Positions 11,636 through 23,815 are shown, counted from the first letter of the stretch. The stretch: DNA of 64,000 bases from Agelaius tricolor (GCA_023055355.1 JALJCS010000028.1:8370418-8434417); one strand, 5' to 3'. The notes: generated by a model from the letters alone, not told the origin. Numbers and translations: made by a program.

Positions 11636-13494
11636 AAGGTAATATTTAATAAAGTTTATTAGGTTACTGAGTGCTATCTACAGTCATAAAATAGAAAGGA
11701 TTTTAAACTGTACAGAGTCATGTCCTGGTGAAGTGAGGAGAGATGGAAATGAGGGAGCACAAAGGGCAGCAGAAGTAGGGAGAACACAGCTTCTTCCCTG
11801 GAGTTCTGGAAGACACTGGTTCAAGTTGAAGGCAACCAAGCAGGGCTCCACACACTGAATTTTGTGTCCCACCCTGCAACAGAAACTAGTACAAACCCCT
11901 ACGTTGAAAAAAAAAACTCATATAATATTAGAATAAAAAAGGGGCACATCACACCCCACCCAGTCTTGGCACCAACTCTGTGCTTTAAAAAATATACTAT
12001 GCAAGTAGTTTATTTTCAAAAATGTACCCTACAGCAGCTGTTTAAAACATGTTCTTATACATACACCCCACATATATATATTAACATTTTCAACAACTAA
12101 ACTCATTTGTACCTACACAAAACTGAAGGGATAACTCAAAAGCAAAAACAAAACAATCACACAAACATTTTTCAAGGAAAAAAAACCACAAAGAAATGTG
12201 CAAAATAACCCCAGAAAGGCAGCATAGTAACCTGTGGAGAGGTCAAGAGAGCAGCTCCTGCTAACCAAGGAGTGTCACCTCTTTACCTGGCTACTGAGGA
12301 TCTATTTGGGATGTGCTGATTTTGCCTGAATTGCTTGTCCTGTTTATTGCAGCTCTCTCCTGCTCCCCAGCTCTGGAGAGGTTCAGTTTCCTCCTGCTGT
12401 GCCTGAAGATCCCCCCTGGCCTGTCTGAGCCCTGGGGCTGCTGCTGGAGCCCCTGTGCCCCCTGCTCTGGGACAGAGGGCAGAGAGCCCCTCCTGCTGCG
12501 GAGTTAAGGGGGATTAGGGTGGTCTGGGACAGAACTGAGCCTGGCCCGGGTGGATTTAAGCAGCTTATAAGGAGAGAATTCCCTGGCAGTGCCATTAGTG
12601 AACATGGAGGTTTCTCTGAGGGCGGAGCATGGGGCAGAGCTCAGGGGACAGGAGCTGCAGCTGTGCCAGATGTGTGCCAGATGTGTGACAGCTCACACAC
12701 ACGGTCCCACCCCAGCCAGGGACCCCAGAGCAAAGGTGCAGCTCTCAGTCAGGGAGGAGGAGGGTGGGGACACAGCCTGACTGCAAAATCAGCTGTGAGA
12801 GCCCCGGGGAGGAGGCAGGACAGAGCAGGATGAGCACTGGTGCTAAACAAGGCAGCAGGAGTCACCACCTGGGAAACAGCAACAGAGCAAGGTGAGAATC
12901 CCAGCACAGACACAGACATCAGCAACACAACCACCCTCTCCAAGTTCAGAAGTGTCCTGGTGGAGGAAGGGCTCTTGGTTTTGGTGTTTCAGGGCTCGGG
13001 GTTGTACTTTTTATTTTTTGGCTTTTAAAAACTCATCAATTAATTCTTTATGGTACTCCAGACTCTTTCCAACTCCGCTGGCCATCCTGAGCCTTTCCAT
13101 TCTCAGGACGTGGTCTCGACATTTCTATTCCTAATGCCTCCTCTTCCTCAGATCTTGTTCCAATTCTTACATTTATCATTATTCTTTTCTCACCATCCTT
13201 CCCTTTGGCTGGTACAGAAGAACCATTCCCCTGGAGCCCAGAGAGGCAGCACAGCCTTTTCCCAGGAGGAGAGGGGAGCACAGAGCTCTGTCAATGTTCC
13301 TCTGGAACAGTGTGCTGGGGAAGGGACTCCCAAGGAGCAGAGAGCACTCAGCTGAGAGCCAGGGCTGCCCGGGGGCACCGGGGGCTGCAGCAGTGGCAGG
13401 AATGCAGGAATGCAGGAATCCATCCTCTGGCCAGGCAGCTCCAGCAGGGCAGGGCCCGGGGCGGCTCCATCCACCTCTGTCCTGGAGCTGGGGG
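11636..13494 (-). other. SPSB1: SPSB1 3' UTR (predicted)
   Basis: From the stop codon the minus strand runs about 1.85 kb without another convincing poly(A) hexamer before the AATAAA at 11660-11655. The distal part (about 11640-12300) is AT-rich and unlike the GC-rich flanks, as is usual for a vertebrate 3' UTR. The exact cleavage site cannot be read from sequence. Confidence 0.6.
11648..11660 (-). terminator. Poly(A) signal for SPSB1; palindromic, readable on both strands
   Basis: The minus strand carries AATAAA at 11660-11655. The plus strand carries AATAAA at 11648-11653, one base away, so the 13 bases form an inverted pair of signals. It could terminate SPSB1 and also any convergent plus-strand transcript. 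Confidence 0.6.
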
Positions 13495-13622
13495 TCATTG
13501 GTAGAGCAGGTAACTCTTGAGGGAGGCTGGCAGGGGCAGCGTGGGGATCTCAGCCAGTCTGTCCTTGCCCAGGGCAAGCCTCACCGCCCGCCGGCACAAG
13601 TCCATCAGAGGCAGGGGCTCAG
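13495..13622 (-). CDS. SPSB1: SPSB1 terminal coding exon (SOCS box)
   Basis: Minus-strand acceptor CTCCCCAG (AG at 13624-13623) is followed by CT GAG CCC. The C left from the previous exon completes a Pro codon, giving the [10 protein letters not shown] start seen in human. It encodes 41 further residues ending in SLKSYLLYQ and a TGA at 13497-13495. The exon contains the whole SOCS box, so the intron falls exactly at the SPRY/SOCS domain border. It is too short to show up as an obvious long ORF and was placed by homology and splice phase. Confidence 0.96.
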
Positions 13623-16600
13623 CTGGGGAGAGAGAGCAGAGACATTACCAGCCCTGCCCAGGGGGAGCAGCCTCACCCGCTCACCCTGCAGCTTCTACAC
13701 CCCCAGAGAAACTCTGGGCAGGAGCACTGGAATGAGGGGCACACTCACACCCTCACCCTGCTGCTTGTAAACCCCCAGAGAACTCTGAGCAGGAGCACTG
13801 AATGCCTGGCATGAGGGGCACACTCACACCCTCACCCTGCGGCTTCTACACCCCAGGGAGCACTGAATGCCTGGCACAAGGTGCACACTCACACCCTCAC
13901 CCTGCTGCTTCTACACCCCCAGAGAAACTCTGAGCAGGAGCACTGGAATGAGGGGCACAAGGGGCACACTCACACCCTCAACCCTGCTGCTTGTAAACCC
14001 TGGGAACTCTGAACCCCTGGCACAAGGTGCACACTCACACACTCACCCTGCTGCTTCTACACCCCAGGGAGCACTGAACCCCTGGCACAAGGTGCACACC
14101 CACCCTGCTGCTTGTAAACCCCCAGAGAACTCTGAACACCTGGCACGAGGTGCACACTCACACCCTCACCCTGCTGCTTCTAAACTCCCAGAGAACACTG
14201 AGCAGGAGCACTGAATGCCTGGCACAAGGTGCACACTCACACCCTCACCCTGGTGCTTCTAAACCCCAGGAACTCTGAGCAGGAGCACTGAACCCCTGGC
14301 ACAAGGTGCACACTCACTCCCTCACCCTGCTGCCTGTAACCCCCAGGAGCTCTGAACCCCTGGCAGGTGTGCAGCACTCAGCCATTCACAGCTCCAGCCC
14401 ACCGAGCACTCCAGCAGCAGGGCACGAGGTGTCCGCAGGCCACTCCAGCCCGTGTGTGAATGGAACAACCCCACAACAGCAGCTGCTGTTCCTCCTCTGC
14501 AGTTCCAGTCAGAACACATCTTGCAGCTCCTGCCTCTCCTGCAGTACCCAGAGACTTCTGTAGAGTCACTGCAGGAAAAGGCTACAGCAGCCAGAGCCTC
14601 GGGGGTCTGGGCACCCTGAAAGCAGCATGATTTATCTCACACAGGAGGGGAACAGCTGTCAGCCCCTCATTTGTACTGCACAGCTCCCAAGGAAAGCAGA
14701 GCCATCTGTCAAAGCTTTGCACCCTGACACTTCCCAGCAGAGCAGTCCCTCCCGTGCACAGAGCCAGGAAGGATACAAGCCCTTGGCTATCTTTTTCTGC
14801 ATCCTGTACTTAAACCCCTGAACAAGATAATACAAGTTTTTCAGGAATGGCACACGGGGCCTTTGGCTGCTGAGGAGTCACTCACAGCACAGAGGGGACT
14901 GAGGTCAAAGCCAGAGGAGGAAAAATCACATGAGCTGCTCACTGCTGAGCCTGTCAGAGCTCACCCTGACACTGCTCAGGCCTGAGGGGCTCCTCCTGCC
15001 CCAGCCAGGGCTGACACATCCCAAAGCAGATAAATGCCATCCTTCCATGGCCTGAGGGCTCTGCTGCACCACTAGGTAGCTTCCTTTGCTCACAGACACC
15101 TGAAAGCACCCACGGGTGAGCTTGGCTCAGAAGCTGCAGTTGCCACAGCTTTGGTAGATGCCTCCAGCTCCACACCACATGAACCTGAGGGCTCACACAG
15201 CTTGCCAAGCCCAGCACTCCCCAGTGCTGTCCTGTGCCACCTGTCCTGTGCCCAGCCCTGCCCCGTGTGCTGCTCCCCCATGCCAGGGTCCCTGCTGCCC
15301 CTCCTCAGGGACACACACTGCTGCTCTGTGCCCTGCCTGGGACGCTGCACAGAGCCCTGGCAGCACTCCCTGGCACTGCCCAGGGCAGCTCATTCTGAGC
15401 ACTGGGCCACAGACCCAGGGTCTGCATTCAGAGTCTGCCCCAGTTCTGCCTGCCCTGCACAGGGACAGCTGGGACAGAGGCACTGCCCAGCCAGCACCCC
15501 CAGCACCAGGGGCCTGACCCCCAGAGCCTTTAGGTTCTCACAGGACAATCACATTTCAGTTCAGTGGCCTCTAAAGGAGAGGCTCTTCCACAGAGACTCG
15601 GGTCTGTCCTCACCTATTCTGCACTGCCATCCCAGGGTGAGCAGAGCAGCAGAGAAAGCACACACACACATACACACACACAGAGCTGACCTCCTTCCAT
15701 TCACAAGCACCACAATCCCTGGACAGTGCTGCATTGAGTGCTCCCAAGTGCTCAGAGCCAGACACCTTCTTTCTGCCTGTGCCAGAACAGCATCCCATCC
15801 CTGCTGGCCTGCTGCCCACGATTCACTGCTCAGCCCAGAGCTCACACCACAGCTCCAGCCTGGAGGTGGCCCTTCCCTGCTCCAGCAGCTCGGTGCCAGC
15901 AGCTCCACACTCCCTGCCTTGGATGGAGCTGCAGGCTTTGGCTCGGGCCCTGCAGCAGAACCTGGATCCTGGAGCTGCTGCCACCCTCGAAGCTGCTGTG
16001 GCAGGAAGAGCTGGGCTTTCTTTGGGTGAGAAAGGGCTCTGCCAAGAGCTCTCTGCTTGCTCTGGCAGAGTGGGAGTGAGTTTCCCAAAGCACTTGCACA
16101 TTTTGCTCCTGTCCCTTTGCAAGGCTCTCCTGGTCACTCTGACAGCTCAGTTCTCTGGTGGCAGCTCTGTGGCACTCAGGGTTTGCCAGTGCTGGACACC
16201 TCCAGCACAAACACAAGAGCCCTCAGGCAGACACTGCTCTGGAATGCAGGGGAAACTGCTCTCCATACCAATACTGCCAAATTTATTTCACTAGTGACAT
16301 AAATCCAGATTTTAATCCACATCCTTCACCTCTCTCCTCCACCCTACCCAGAAGACTGAGTCACAGTCTGGCCCCATGGGAACTTCTGACTATGAGAGAT
16401 AACAGACTTGAGCACATTTGGACAGCCAAATTTATTACTAAGCTTAGCTAGAGATTGATCTGCCTGGTTAGTAAAAGGGCTGGCATGTGAGCTGGGCTGA
16501 CAACAGCACCCAGCCCCTGCTAGAAACGAGCACACCCTGCTCTGAGAGAGGCAGGGGAGTGAGCCACTCTTCTGAAAGATGGAAAACATTCCCATTTTAT

Positions 16601-18132
16601 CTTAGAGGGGAAGATCTGTCCCTGTTCTTGCCTGCAAGGGATTTTAAACATCCCCTTGAAGGAAGGGGATTGTCCCAGAGACTGTTTTCTGTAGAGAGAC
16701 ACCAGGATTGCAGTGCCAGCAATGCAACTGTCAGAAGAACGTTCCTGCTGCTCTTCTGGCAGCAACACAAGGTTTCCCATCTCTAGCTGGACAACTGGCA
16801 TCACCTCCTGCCACCACAGCACCTCCCCAGCCCTGCCTGCTCCCTGCAGAGTGCCCTGGGGACAGCACAGGTGTGCAGACAGACAGACAGACTCTGTGCA
16901 CTTTCCATGGGGGACTCACTCAGAGCTGCACCCAGCAGTGCTGCTGCTGACACAAACCCTCCCCTGTCACAGACATCTTTTATGAAAAATCTTTTCTTTA
17001 AGATTTTTCCCCTTGAGAAGCTGAGAAGCCTCAAGAACCAAATGTAAACAAAGGTTATCTGCTGCTGTGGAATGCAACAAGCGAATCTGTGATTAGTCTC
17101 ATAGAGTTGTTTCTAATTAATAGCTAATCACAGTCAGCTTTTGTTATCATTCTTTTTTTTATCTTAGTTAACTTTGTAATAAAATCTTTTGTTCTATTTT
17201 TTTTAGTATAGTTTTAATATAATATATATCATAAAACAATAAATCAAGCCTTCTGAAACATGGAGTCAGATCCTCATCTCTTCCCTCATCCTGGGACCCC
17301 TGTGAACACCATCACACTCCCCCCTGCAGGAAGAGGAGAACCCTGCCCAGGATGGCCTGGGATGGCCCGGGATGGCTCAGGATGGCCTGGGATGGCCCAG
17401 CAGGGCAGTCAGGGCAGTGCTGCAGGGCTCATACTCACGGTCCAGTCCGTTCAAGTAGCACATGCGGATCTCGCAGTGGCCCCACACGGCGCTCACCACC
17501 GGGTACAGCTTTTTGCCCTTGAGCCCTCGGAAGGCCACCCCCATGTACTGCCCGTCCACGATGAAGCTCAGGGTGCCATCGTCCATGTCCAGCACCACCA
17601 GGAAGGAGTCGGGCACGATGAAGGTCTCGTCGGGCTCCAGGAAGGCGGGGTAGGTTTTGCTGGGCTGGTTCTTGCCGTCGTGGTAGAGTCTGTTGCGGCC
17701 CAGGTCCCAGCCCCAGGACTCGTGGTTGTTGCCCACGAGGGTGGTGTAGCCCACGGAGTGCAGGGGCGCCTCGGCCGTGGCCACCCCCACGACGGCGTGG
17801 GTGCCGCGCTGGCGCATGGCCCAGGTGATCTGCCAGACGTGCAGCCCCCGCGTGTAGCCCACCTTGCCGCGGATGGCGTCCGTGCTCTGCGCCACCGGGT
17901 GCCGGTGGAACATGAGCTTGTCGTCCTCCTTGACGAACACGTTGAGCGAGCGGTCGTCGTTGTTCCACGAGTGCAGCAGCTGCACCTCGTAGGACACGGG
18001 GGGCATGTCCAGCAGCAGCTCCAGCCGCGTGGGCTTGCTGTAGTCCAGCCCCTGGAGCTCCTGCTTCAGCGGCCGGTACACAGGGTCCCTCATGTCCACA
18101 GTCTTTATCCCCCCCGTGACCTTCTGACCCAT
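13495..18132 (-). CDS. SPSB1: SPSB1, SPRY domain and SOCS box protein 1 (two coding exons)
   Basis: Joining 18132-17439 to 13622-13495 gives an intact 273-codon protein, the same length as human SPSB1. The start ATG (18132-18130, context CCAACCATGG) opens [10 protein letters not shown]. Residues about 33-231 form the SPRY/B30.2 domain, with conserved runs such as [15 protein letters not shown] and [18 protein letters not shown]; Arg77, Tyr129 and Trp217 lie in the region that binds the peptide substrate in this family. Residues 232-273 form the SOCS box, with a BC-box-like [13 protein letters not shown] and an LPLP Cul5-type motif near the C-terminus. Known family role: it recruits Elongin B/C-Cullin5-Rbx2 to ubiquitinate substrates carrying a (D/E)INNN motif, for example iNOS and Par-4, in the cytosol. 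Residue 225 is Cys where I recall Arg in human. The gene lies downstream of H6PD on the same strand, as in human. Identity is very secure. Confidence 0.97.
13676..14375 (+). repeat. Degenerate 57-82 bp tandem array, about 10 units, in SPSB1 intron 2
   Basis: Each unit has CTCACCCTGCTGCTTCTA, then ACCCCCAG, then GCACTGAA and GGCACAAGGTGCACACTC. Unit length varies by internal gains and losses. The array starts about 55 bases upstream of the terminal-exon acceptor. Confidence 0.9.
15659..15682 (+). repeat. CA microsatellite
   Basis: About 12 CA units with one TA interruption. Confidence 0.85.
16965..17316 (+). mobile_element. Solo LTR, ERVK-type (copy A), in SPSB1 intron 2
   Basis: 352-bp element from TGTCACAG to ACCATCACA with an exact 6-bp target duplication CTCCCC (16959-16964 and 17317-17322). 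It lacks about 30 bases, present in copies B and C, that contain an inverted GGCTCGGAC/GTCTGAGCC pair. It lies antisense to SPSB1, and its end is only 122 bases from the SPRY-exon donor. Confidence 0.85.
17348..17402 (+). repeat. GGGATGGCC-type short tandem repeat beside the SPSB1 donor
   Basis: Five units of about 10 bases ending some 36 bases from the SPRY-exon donor. Confidence 0.8.
17439..18132 (-). CDS. SPSB1: SPSB1 coding exon 1 (SPRY exon)
   Basis: This exon carries 694 coding bases, codons 1-231 plus the first base of codon 232. The donor on the minus strand reads GACC followed by GTGAGT (GT at 17438-17437). An upstream in-frame ATG five codons earlier (18147) would add only five residues not seen in human, so the 18132 start is preferred. 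Acceptor and 5' UTR continue to 18243. The exon is very GC-rich, and its antisense strand is open by composition only. Confidence 0.97.
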
Positions 18133-18243
18133 GGTTGGCCTCCTCACAGGCTCATCGAGTTACCTGGCAGCTCCTGCTGTCATCCAGCCCCGCAGGAAAG
18201 GCTGCCAGGAGGCTTTGTCCAGATGTGCACCACTCAGGATTGC
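18133..18243 (-). other. SPSB1: SPSB1 5' UTR part of exon 2
   Basis: On the minus strand a strong pyrimidine tract (TTTTTCTTTCCATCCATTAG) ends with AG at 18245-18244, leaving 111 bases of 5' UTR before the ATG. This predicts at least one upstream non-coding exon, expected in the CpG island near 35.2-36.2 kb. Confidence 0.75.
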
Positions 18244-21200
18244 CTAATGGATGGAAAGAAAAACAAGAGACGGGTTAAACATTAGCACACTCAGCCCTGC
18301 GTGCCACACTCACAGAGCACTGCATTCATCTGTTTATCCCAACAAGGTGTGCTTCCCTTCCACCAGCCAGGAGGGGTGCACACATCAGCTGGCCACGGGC
18401 GCAGGGCTGGGGAGACGCTTCCCTGCAGCTAAAGCTGTGCTGAGTACCTCGGGGGCCTGGCTGCAAGTCCAGAGCAGCAGACCAAAGCTGCTGGGGCACC
18501 CTCATCCCAGCAGCTCCGGCCCCTCCAAACCCCTGCAGCCAAGGGCAGATAAACCTTTGCCGGGCTCGTCCCAAGTGAGCAGCTTCTCTTCTCCAAGAGG
18601 GAAAAAAATCCCCAGCTTCAGCTGCAGAGTCCAGGGGGAGGAGCAAGATCCTTCCCACAGTTGAGCAGTTTTCCTTCCAGATTGCAGAGAAACCTCTGAG
18701 AGGTTTAAGCCAGCTTGGCCAGAGGTCCCTGCTCACTCTGTGCACCTCTCCTCCAGCACTGCATCCACTCCAGTGTCTCTGCTCTCACTCAGCAACACAA
18801 ACAGCCCTCTGTCACACAGCTGCCAAACTGGGGGCAGCTATTAGGAGAATTAGAAGTGGGAGGGGTGCAAACGAGCTTTCTAAGAAAAAAAAGTGTTATT
18901 TTAACATTTCCTGAAGTGAGGCAATCATGCAGCGCTCCTGCCAGCTACAGTCACAACATTTACTCACAACCAAGGACCTCATCTGGCATAGAAAATAGAG
19001 CATGAACCAGATCTGGTTTAAAAATAAGATTACTGGACATCAGCAAGGCTTCAGCTAGAAGGTGAACAGGGAGGGCTCACTGTGTTCTGGGTTAGGGGTG
19101 AATTCAGCAGCTTCCCCACAGTCTTTTCCTACCAAGGTACCCCATTGGAACAGTGAGCTAAATCCCAATTCTTAAGTAACAAGAGACAAGACTATTTTTT
19201 CTTTCCTTACCCACTTTTTTTAAAGATCATGAATGGAGAGGAAAATGCCTGAGATTTTTTTAAAGTCACATCCCAATGCACAGGCTGCAGTACAGATATT
19301 TCAAACTATTCAGGGACCTCAGATGTTGGGCACTGAGACAGAAGATGCCATTTAAATAGGCTCCAACCATGTTATCAGCTGCTGAGATGACCACCACACA
19401 TCCTGGAAGTGAAATAAATGCCATCCACAACATCCAGACAAATCCTGGACTGTGTAAGCCAGCTGGTCACCAGCTGAAAAAAGCAATAACAGCAGAACCA
19501 GCTGAGGGAGGGCAGCAGGGGATGGCAGGGCATCCTCCTGCCACAGCTCATGGCTGAGCTGCTGTGGCCCATGAATTTCCATGGATCACAGCCCCTCAGG
19601 TGACAAGGGACAGCAGCATCTCCAGCCAAGGCATCCCAAGAGCAAACCAAAGCAGACATCAGCTGAGCTTCCCTGGGAGAGGCACATTAAAGCTGACCCA
19701 AAGTGATTTTGGAAAAGGTTCAGTGCAGGCTCTTGGCTCAGCTGGGATGAAGCCCAGGCAGCAGCACCAGGTGAATTCTCCTGGCATTCCAAGGCCTGAG
19801 GCACACGGACAAAAGCTGTCAGCAAGGGACTGGCACGGCACACGTGGGAGCCCATAGGCAAATCCAGCTGCTGGAATTTTGATTGGGATAAGGGAACAAA
19901 ACATTGGCAGAGGGAGGAGAGGCAGAGATTTCCTGTGCAGTACATGTGAGAACACAGCATAGGAAACAAGAACCAAAACAAAGCAGACTGCAGGAGTGCA
20001 GAACTCTTTGAAGCACAAAACACTCAGCAGAAGTGAGGGAATACAACTGCACTCTTCATTAGCAAAACAATGCCTTGTTCACTGTGGCTTTTTGCCTTTT
20101 GCCAGCATAAGCTTCATCATATTTCTCTGAGGCTGCTGCAGCAGGGAGGGAAAGGGAATCACCCCAGAGAGAGAGCAGGGGCAGAGAGCCCTGAGTGCCT
20201 GCTCTGCCCAGAAGGTCCCAAACACGGGCACCACTCAGCCCCTGCACTGCTCAGGAGCCTTTCCCAGGCACTGCTCACTGCAGATGACAGACAATGGCCA
20301 GAATAAAGAGAAAGGGAAAAGGTTGAAGCAGAGGGTGGGTGAGAGTGCGAGCAGGGCAGGTACAGCCAGCCCACGCCAGGACTGAAGTGCAGTCCAGCTC
20401 CTTGTTGGGGCAAGGCAATAATCCCTGCCCACAGCCCGGCCTGGCACTGCACAGTGGCACCTTGCCCTGCAGCCAGGAGCACAACCATGCCCTCACCTCC
20501 TAAAAGGAAAAGCCTCGGCATGCACAGGACAGTGCAGGCACATTCCTGCAGCAGCAGGGAGACAGAAAGGCTTATCCAGTGAAATTAATGGATTAACGCC
20601 CTGGGCAGCTCCACAGCCAGCCATAAATGAGAAGATAGGCTGGGGAATGAGCTGCTTCAAAACCTCTGAGCTGCTACAGGTTTAAGTAAAATGTAAACAC
20701 TGAAAGTGCTTTTATCTGTCTTATCAACAGCTCAGGCTTGCTGCAACTCTGCTCTGCTTTGCCAACACCAGCTCATCCCCAGGATGCACTCCTGCTCCCA
20801 GGCTACTGCCAGTTCTATTGTTAACCTCATGGGCCTAAAAACCAGGGAGTGAAAGTCTAAGGGTGCCTCAGAGAAAAGGATTCCCTGCTGTTTTCAGTGA
20901 GAATCAGCTCTCCCTTCCATTTAGGTGTTCAGGCTGTCAGTTTGCCATGCTAGAAGGAAATGCCAGGCTCCAAAACAACTGCTTGCTGCAAATAGATCAG
21001 GGCAGGAGACAGCAGAGACATTGAAATGGAAGGAAAATCCTGCTGTTAAATAGGGAGAACAGAGCTCTGCAAGCAAGCCACTGCCTGTGGCAGGGCAGAG
21101 CTGGTTCCAGCTCCTCTCTGCTGCTCAGAAGCTCAGGTCCCTCACAGAGTTTGTCCCTCCCTTGCTCTGCACCTACAGGACCTACAGCACCAACAATAGG

Positions 21201-21957
21201 AACACACGAAGGATCCTCAGCTCCTTCATTCCTGATCCACTTTTACTTTATTTCTTCAAGTCAGTTTACTGTGGCTTTATCTCCTTCCCATAAATTCATT
21301 AGGTGTACTTGTACAGATAAGAGGCCAAACCTTTACACACCTCACAGGCTCTGGGTGCTCTGCAGACAATGAATCAGAGCCCTGCCCTAGAGACACCTCA
21401 GCAGAAGAAAAGGAAATTATATATATTACTGCACATGGTCAGTGACTTGCTAACAGCTCTAGAAGCTGAACCAAAGGATCCCAGACAGCACCAGTGAATG
21501 AGACTGGGAAACCCACTGTAGTTTTGCTCAGGTTTCTATGATTTCACTAGGAAAGCAAAAGGAAAACTTGGTTAATTTTCTTGGGCTGAATGTCCACCCT
21601 GCAAGCCAACAGCCAAAGGAGCCCCACAGCTCCCATTCTGCTGGCAGGTAGGAATGTGCACAGTCAGAAAGCCCACAAACACCCTCCACAACGCCTTCCC
21701 TTCCTCAGAACTGCTCCCACACCAGGGATTTCCCCTCCCTGGGCTGAGAGCAGACCCCTTGATCAGAGATATTCAAGCTAAAAGCCAAGGTGGGTCAGCA
21801 ATGCTACAGCCCATCTTAGGAGGGGTGAAGAGGGAAGGAGCCTCTAACAGCACCAGAGCTCAGCCCCAAAGAGCCAGGACACCCCATTTTCCCTGCTGTT
21901 AGTTCTGAGCACCTGAAACGCAGCAGGTGAGCTGCAGTGTGTGTCTGTGCCTGCTGC

Positions 21958-22122
21958 AGAACCTGGCCCGGGTGGGCTGTGACACTGACACTGTCACACC
22001 TGGCCTGGGTGAGCTGTGACACTGACACTGTCACACCTGGCCCGGGTGGAGGAGGGCTGTCACACTGTCACACCTGGCCCAGGAGGGCTGTGACACTGAC
22101 ACTGTCACACCTGGCCTGGGTG
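21958..22122 (+). repeat. About 40-bp minisatellite, 4 copies
   Basis: Units contain GCTGTGACACTGACACTGTC and ACACCTGGCC. The third is shortened by an internal loss. Confidence 0.9.
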
Positions 22123-23609
22123 GAGACTTCCCACACTCCCAATTTCCTTGGCTGCACCCAAGAGATGTGTCTACAACCTGCCTGCAGACTAAAAACCACC
22201 ACAAATAAGTCACATAAGCAGCAGGAGGAAAGGTCACAGGCAGAGACTCATATCCACAGGTTCACCTTCCTTGCACCTCTGTACCTGTCCACCTCCACCT
22301 GATTTTCCCTGTGTTATGGAGACCTTGCACACAAGCCCTGCTTCCAGAAGAAGCCTCACAACCCTCTGAGGCTGGAATCTGTGCCTGGCACATTGCAAAC
22401 ACAGCCCCCAGTGTTATAACCCAGCAGCACCTGGAAGGCCTGGTCCAACTGCCCTGCTGGCTGCATGGTTTGCCCTGCAGCACTGGATAGGCTGCATTTA
22501 GAGAGGCATTTCCTCCACAATTAAGCCACCGTGAATTTTAAACAGTAAATGTTTATGTTCTGCACTATTTGCATTAAAGAACCCCACATAATCCAGAACA
22601 AGCCACCCTCTTGCACAACAACTCCCTGCTTTTTGTTATTTCCCCACTTAATCTGCAGCCTACACTGCCCACTGTCCATCCCTCATCTCTGTTGAACTAT
22701 CTGGATTCATGAGTTTTGTCTGATAATGAGGGGAGCAGTGGGTGGAAAGAATGATGGTTGATATTTCTACCTGTGCCCAGAGTTTCCACTCCTGTAGCAA
22801 AAGCACTTTTTTGGCTGTGGCCAACACCACCACCAACCCATCAGTACAAAACCCTGGATACCAAGGCACTGCTCTCCCCTAAAAACAGTTCATTAATTAA
22901 TTTTTTAACAGAAACCCACGTTCTCAGCAGCAGCCTACCAGAACTCCCCTGTGTCCCTTCCCAGGTGACAGCAGGGCAGAGCATTTCCCAGACAGATGGA
23001 TTGAAAACACCCACAGTGGAGTGTGAGGAGTCAATCCCTGCTCCTAAAGGCAGCCCAACATCAGTGTCAGGAGCCACAGACCCAGCAGGACCCCTCCTCT
23101 CAGGTAAGCAGCTGGAGCTTGAGCTATTCTAATATTAAATTGTTCAGTTGCTGTCTCTTCCTTTTTTCATTTAAGGATGTCACAAGCACTGCTAACAGTA
23201 AAGCAAAAATCCCCACAGCAGAGCAGCTGCCAAGCACCAGATTACTCAGCCTGTTACTCCCAAGTACGTTTATTGTGTCTGAAGCTGCAGCACATGCATT
23301 TACATCAAATACATCCCAGCCACAGGGGAAGTTGTGCAAGTGTCTGGTACTGCTCCTCACTGCAGAGACAGCACCGCTGAAACCTGGGCTGTGCACTGGC
23401 AACAAACAGATCCTGGCCCATTGCAAGGGAGTCTCTGCTCCCTCCAAGAGACTCCCACAGCACCAGGAGCTGGGTGCTGCTCTGGTTCAGAGGCCAGAGC
23501 AGCACATTCAGCAAAACCAGGGCCTCGTGGTGCACAACTGAGGTTATGCTCCATCCCTGCTTCCCTGGCACTCCAATCTTATTCTCTCTCACCAGTTTAC
23601 TCCTGTAAA

Positions 23610-23815
23610 CCTCAAAAGCAGAGCCTGCCCAACCTCTGGGCAACCTGTTCCAAAACTTCTCATCCTTGGGGTTAAGCATCTTCCTCCCTGTCCAGGTCAC
23701 TCCAGTTCCTTAACCAGCCAGTTTCAGGTTGAATTTTGTGTTTATCCTCAGGTCAAATCAATCCTAAACAAGTGAATTCAACCCCTTGTCCCAGCTGTTA
23801 GTGCCTTCACACCAC
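23610..23815 (-). mobile_element. Degenerate CR1 LINE 3' fragment
   Basis: The plus strand shows CR1 antisense landmarks: CCCAACCTCTGGGCAACCTG, then TTCCTCCCTGTCC, then CCCCTTGTCC. The element therefore reads on the minus strand. It is heavily diverged and its limits are approximate. Confidence 0.5.

Larger units (their letters stand above)
13623..17438 (-). other. SPSB1: SPSB1 intron 2
   Basis: A 3.8 kb phase-1 intron. It holds a degenerate tandem array at 13676-14375, a short CA repeat near 15.66 kb, a solo LTR in antisense orientation at 16965-17316, and a small GATGGCC-type repeat next to the donor. No coding exon is visible inside it. Confidence 0.85.

Noticed and set aside
17260..18285. 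341-codon plus-strand open frame opposite the SPSB1 SPRY exon
   Set aside because: It is the antisense of a GC3-rich conserved exon, and the frame is open by codon bias. It crosses the real intron border and the LTR region without any family signature.
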